7,838 nt of DNA, taken from assembly GCA_937899935.1 (NCBI GenBank), contig CALCOW010000200.1, positions 1 through 7,838 on the forward strand. The letters are read 5' to 3'. The stretch comes from an uncultured Phycisphaerae bacterium. GTDB lineage: Bacteria; Planctomycetota; Phycisphaerae; Phycisphaerales; SM1A02. The notes beneath the pieces are model-generated. The model saw only the letters and a program-made list of their open reading frames with translations, was not told where the DNA came from and did not search any database. The position numbers and the translations under genes were made by a program. Shown one piece after another: positions 6,259-7,838 of this stretch (the first letter of the stretch is position 1; every line of letters begins with the position of its first letter).

Positions 6259-6993
6259 ATGGAGTACCCCATGCGTCATGCAGATCAGCCCAATGGCCCG
6301 TCGGATCCACCAATCCCACTGGCTCATCCTGAGACCCAAGTGCCTAAGAGCTCTCGGCGAGCTTTTGTCGGGCTGATAGGTCTGGCAGCCCTTGTGGGTT
6401 GTACCAAGAGCAAGCCACTGGCTCAATCGCTTCCTGCGCCGCAGTGGGCCTCCCAGCAGCCCAGGCAAACCAAGCCGTCAAGCCAGTTCACGGGTGCCAG
6501 CACGCAGGGCGTGATCAACCGGGGGCGCTGGGCCAAAGGCAATCCAGTACCCAATCTCATGAATAGCATGACACCACCTCGGTACGTGACTATTCACCAC
6601 GATGGAATGGATGCATTCCATGCAACAGACCCATCAAGTGCGCAAGCGCGACTCGAGACGATTCGCCGAGTTCATAGAGGGCGTGGTTGGGGCGACATCG
6701 GTTATCACTTCGCAATTGATCCAGCAGGCCGGATCTGGTCATGCCGTCCGCTTTCCTATCAAGGCGCCCATGTAAAGAACCACAACCCAGGTAACATCGG
6801 AATTGTTGTTTTAGGCAACTATGATCTCCAGCGGGTGAACGCGGCACAACGTGTACGCCTGAGCCAGTTTCTAGGCGACATCGTGAGCAATTACCAAATG
6901 TCGATGGGCCGTGTTCGCACCCACCAAGAGTGGGCGGCGACGCGCTGTCCTGGAACCTCTCTGCAAGCGTATATGAGTTCGCTGCGCAGCTAG
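6259..6993 (+). CDS. N-acetylmuramoyl-L-alanine amidase, exported Tat-type lipoprotein (amidase_2/PGRP fold)
   Basis: This 244-residue protein would cleave the bond between MurNAc and the stem-peptide L-alanine in peptidoglycan or its fragments, a cell-wall turnover role outside the cytoplasm. The N-terminus has a twin-arginine motif SRRAF (32-36), a hydrophobic stretch, and the lipobox LVGC with Cys48, so it is likely exported folded and lipidated. A polar Gln/Pro/Ser-rich linker (about 49-95) leads to the zinc amidase domain (about 107-236). Putative zinc ligands are His113 (TIHHDG), His222 (THQEW) and Cys230 (RCPG). The conserved tyrosine is in GYHF (149), and GNIGIVVLGNY at 178-188 is typical of the family. 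The ATG at 6259 has GGAG (6251-6254) four bases upstream. The ATG at 6271 has GGAG (6261-6264) at a better 6 bases, and a GTG at 6340 would give a more usual short Tat signal. It converges on the Lon-domain gene with a 20-bp gap. Confidence 0.9.
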   Translation: MEYPMRHADQPNGPSDPPIPLAHPETQVPKSSRRAFVGLIGLAALVGCTKSKPLAQSLPAPQWASQQPRQTKPSSQFTGASTQGVINRGRWAKGNPVPNLMNSMTPPRYVTIHHDGMDAFHATDPSSAQARLETIRRVHRGRGWGDIGYHFAIDPAGRIWSCRPLSYQGAHVKNHNPGNIGIVVLGNYDLQRVNAAQRVRLSQFLGDIVSNYQMSMGRVRTHQEWAATRCPGTSLQAYMSSLRS

Positions 6994-7013
6994 GCTTGTT
7001 TTATTTTCAGGCG

Positions 7014-7715
7014 TTAGTTCCAGGAGATGCCCTTGGGCCAGTGCTCCCAAGATTGATGGAGTGCACTGGCAATGAGTTGATCGAGATGAAGCAGCTCTGT
7101 TGAAATCAAACTGGCACGGCGGTTTGGAGATGCTTCCGCAAGCAATGCGTAACGTATTTCCAAATCACGGATCATTGAAAAACCAATCAACTCAAGTAGG
7201 GCATGTGTGGTGACCTCTTCTTTGTCAAACCAATCGACAATTGCCTGTGTGCTTCGCAGTTGACTGAGCCCTTCTCTGGTCAGTAGTTTTCGTAATTGAT
7301 AGCGAACCGCACTCATCGGGGCCGGCGCGTTTTCAATTTCTTCCAGTGGTGAAAGATTGGCTGTGCAAAATGCGCGGTTAACGTCTGGTTCTTTCAACTT
7401 ATTAATCTGAGCTCGGCAAATTCCATGGAGCAAGACATCTCTGGTCCCATGATTAGTTGATTGGTGTTGGATGATCTGTCCTACACACACAGCTGGACGA
7501 ATATCCAAGAGTTCAGATCGATTCACAGATAGTTGCTTTGATGCAAAACTGGCGATGGCCAATTGTCCATCATTTTCATAACACGCATCAATCATGTCGC
7601 AGTGGGCAGGTTCTGACACATGTAGATGCTGAATGGCATGTGGCAGGAGAATTGTCCCTGGTAAGGGAAAGACGGGGAACCCCTGTGAGAAATTGATGCT
7701 TATGGACTCTGACAT
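7014..7715 (-). CDS. Stand-alone Lon N-terminal (substrate-binding) domain protein
   Basis: This 233-residue protein matches the LON substrate-binding domain (PUA-like beta fold followed by a helical bundle) found at the N-terminus of Lon protease. It lacks the AAA+ ATPase and the Ser-Lys protease domains. Visible signatures are PVFPLPGTILLPHA (residues 14-27) with HVSEPAH (32-38), a second strand set VCVGQIIQH (76-84) and DVLLHGICRAQI (93-104), and a helical C-terminal half from about 134. Proteins of this kind are widespread but their function is poorly known; roles in binding clients for proteolysis are assumed from the domain. I start at the ATG at 7715, because the domain begins at residue 13 and a -10-like TATTAT ends only 8 bases upstream. 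A TTG at 7751 would add 12 residues and overlap that promoter. No Shine-Dalgarno precedes either start. Cysteine content (6) is notable for a cytoplasmic protein, but no zinc motif is seen. Confidence 0.85.
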   Translation of the reverse strand: MSESISINFSQGFPVFPLPGTILLPHAIQHLHVSEPAHCDMIDACYENDGQLAIASFASKQLSVNRSELLDIRPAVCVGQIIQHQSTNHGTRDVLLHGICRAQINKLKEPDVNRAFCTANLSPLEEIENAPAPMSAVRYQLRKLLTREGLSQLRSTQAIVDWFDKEEVTTHALLELIGFSMIRDLEIRYALLAEASPNRRASLISTELLHLDQLIASALHQSWEHWPKGISWN

Positions 7716-7723
7716 ATATAGAG

Positions 7724-7751
7724 ATAATAGACCCGGTATTGACAAGAGCAA
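7724..7751 (-). promoter_or_regulatory. Candidate promoter of the Lon-domain gene
   Basis: On the minus strand TTGCTC (7751-7746) and TATTAT (7729-7724) are separated by 16 bp, an acceptable -35/-10 pair. The expected transcription start falls near 7717, within a few bases of the ATG at 7715, so the mRNA would be leaderless or nearly so. The missing Shine-Dalgarno agrees with this. Confidence 0.35.
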
Positions 7752-7754
7752 ACA

Positions 7755-7796
7755 ATCAATTGATCAAATAAGTGAATTCAAGCAACCCTCTTATTT
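7755..7796. repeat. AT-rich palindromes upstream of the Lon-domain gene
   Basis: ATCAATTGAT (7755-7764) is a perfect 10-bp palindrome and overlaps the palindrome TTGATCAA (7760-7767). AAATAAG (7766-7772) is the exact reverse complement of CTTATTT (7790-7796), 17 bases apart. In AT-rich DNA such matches arise easily by chance. The position just upstream of the candidate promoter would suit an operator. The rest of the sequence to 7838 shows no gene. Confidence 0.25.
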
Positions 7797-7838
7797 CAAT
7801 CATTAATAGGTATTTCGTTTTGTGATGCCGTGTGTGTT

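Noticed and set aside
6142..6468. Minus-strand frames overlapping the amidase N-terminus
   Set aside because: They lie antisense to the signal peptide and linker of a well supported gene and show no domain or ribosome binding site.
6981..7008. Intrinsic terminator between the amidase and the Lon-domain gene
   Set aside because: GCTGCGCAGC at 6981-6990 is palindromic but has no room for a loop, and five bases separate it from the T-rich run 6996-7008. No stable stem followed directly by a T-tract can be drawn.

Overview
The window holds six complete genes of ordinary cellular function and no phage, IS, CRISPR or RNA gene that I can recognise. Base composition is moderate and fairly even. The genes read as chromosomal: GyrB with a long C-terminal insertion, an undecaprenyl-phosphate sugar transferase, a periplasmic peptidoglycan amidase with a combined twin-arginine/lipobox signal, and a stand-alone Lon N-terminal-domain protein. 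This fits a Gram-negative-type (diderm) bacterium. My impression is Planctomycetota, perhaps Phycisphaerae, but that is inference from protein style and gene company; no rRNA or other decisive marker is present.

Layout. Positions 1-152 are a lead-in with no convincing gene apart from a possible minus-strand start at the extreme left edge. At 153-1121 (+) lies a zinc-finger-less DnaJ/CbpA-type co-chaperone. After a 110-bp gap with a 7-bp inverted repeat come a polyprenyl-phosphate sugar-1-phosphate transferase (1232-2680, +) and queC (2677-3432, +), overlapping by ATGA. gyrB (5965-3413, -) converges on queC and their 3' ends overlap by 20 bp. A 293-bp divergent intergenic region (5966-6258) carries the gyrB promoter and leader and, on the other side, the upstream region of an N-acetylmuramoyl-L-alanine amidase (6259-6993, +). 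Finally a Lon substrate-binding-domain protein (7715-7014, -) converges on the amidase with a 20-bp gap, and an AT-rich region runs to the end.

How the genes relate. They belong to separate housekeeping tasks: protein folding, surface polysaccharide initiation, queuosine precursor synthesis, DNA supercoiling, cell-wall turnover, and possibly protein quality control. The only strong operon-type link is transferase-queC. I found no undescribed multi-gene system. The points most worth a second look are regulatory: a gyrB leader whose Shine-Dalgarno sits in one of two mutually exclusive hairpins, a three-fold CTATTT repeat with 12-nt period upstream of the amidase, and a probable leaderless start for the Lon-domain gene. 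A lysine in GyrB at the position of the E. coli coumarin-contacting arginine is also notable.
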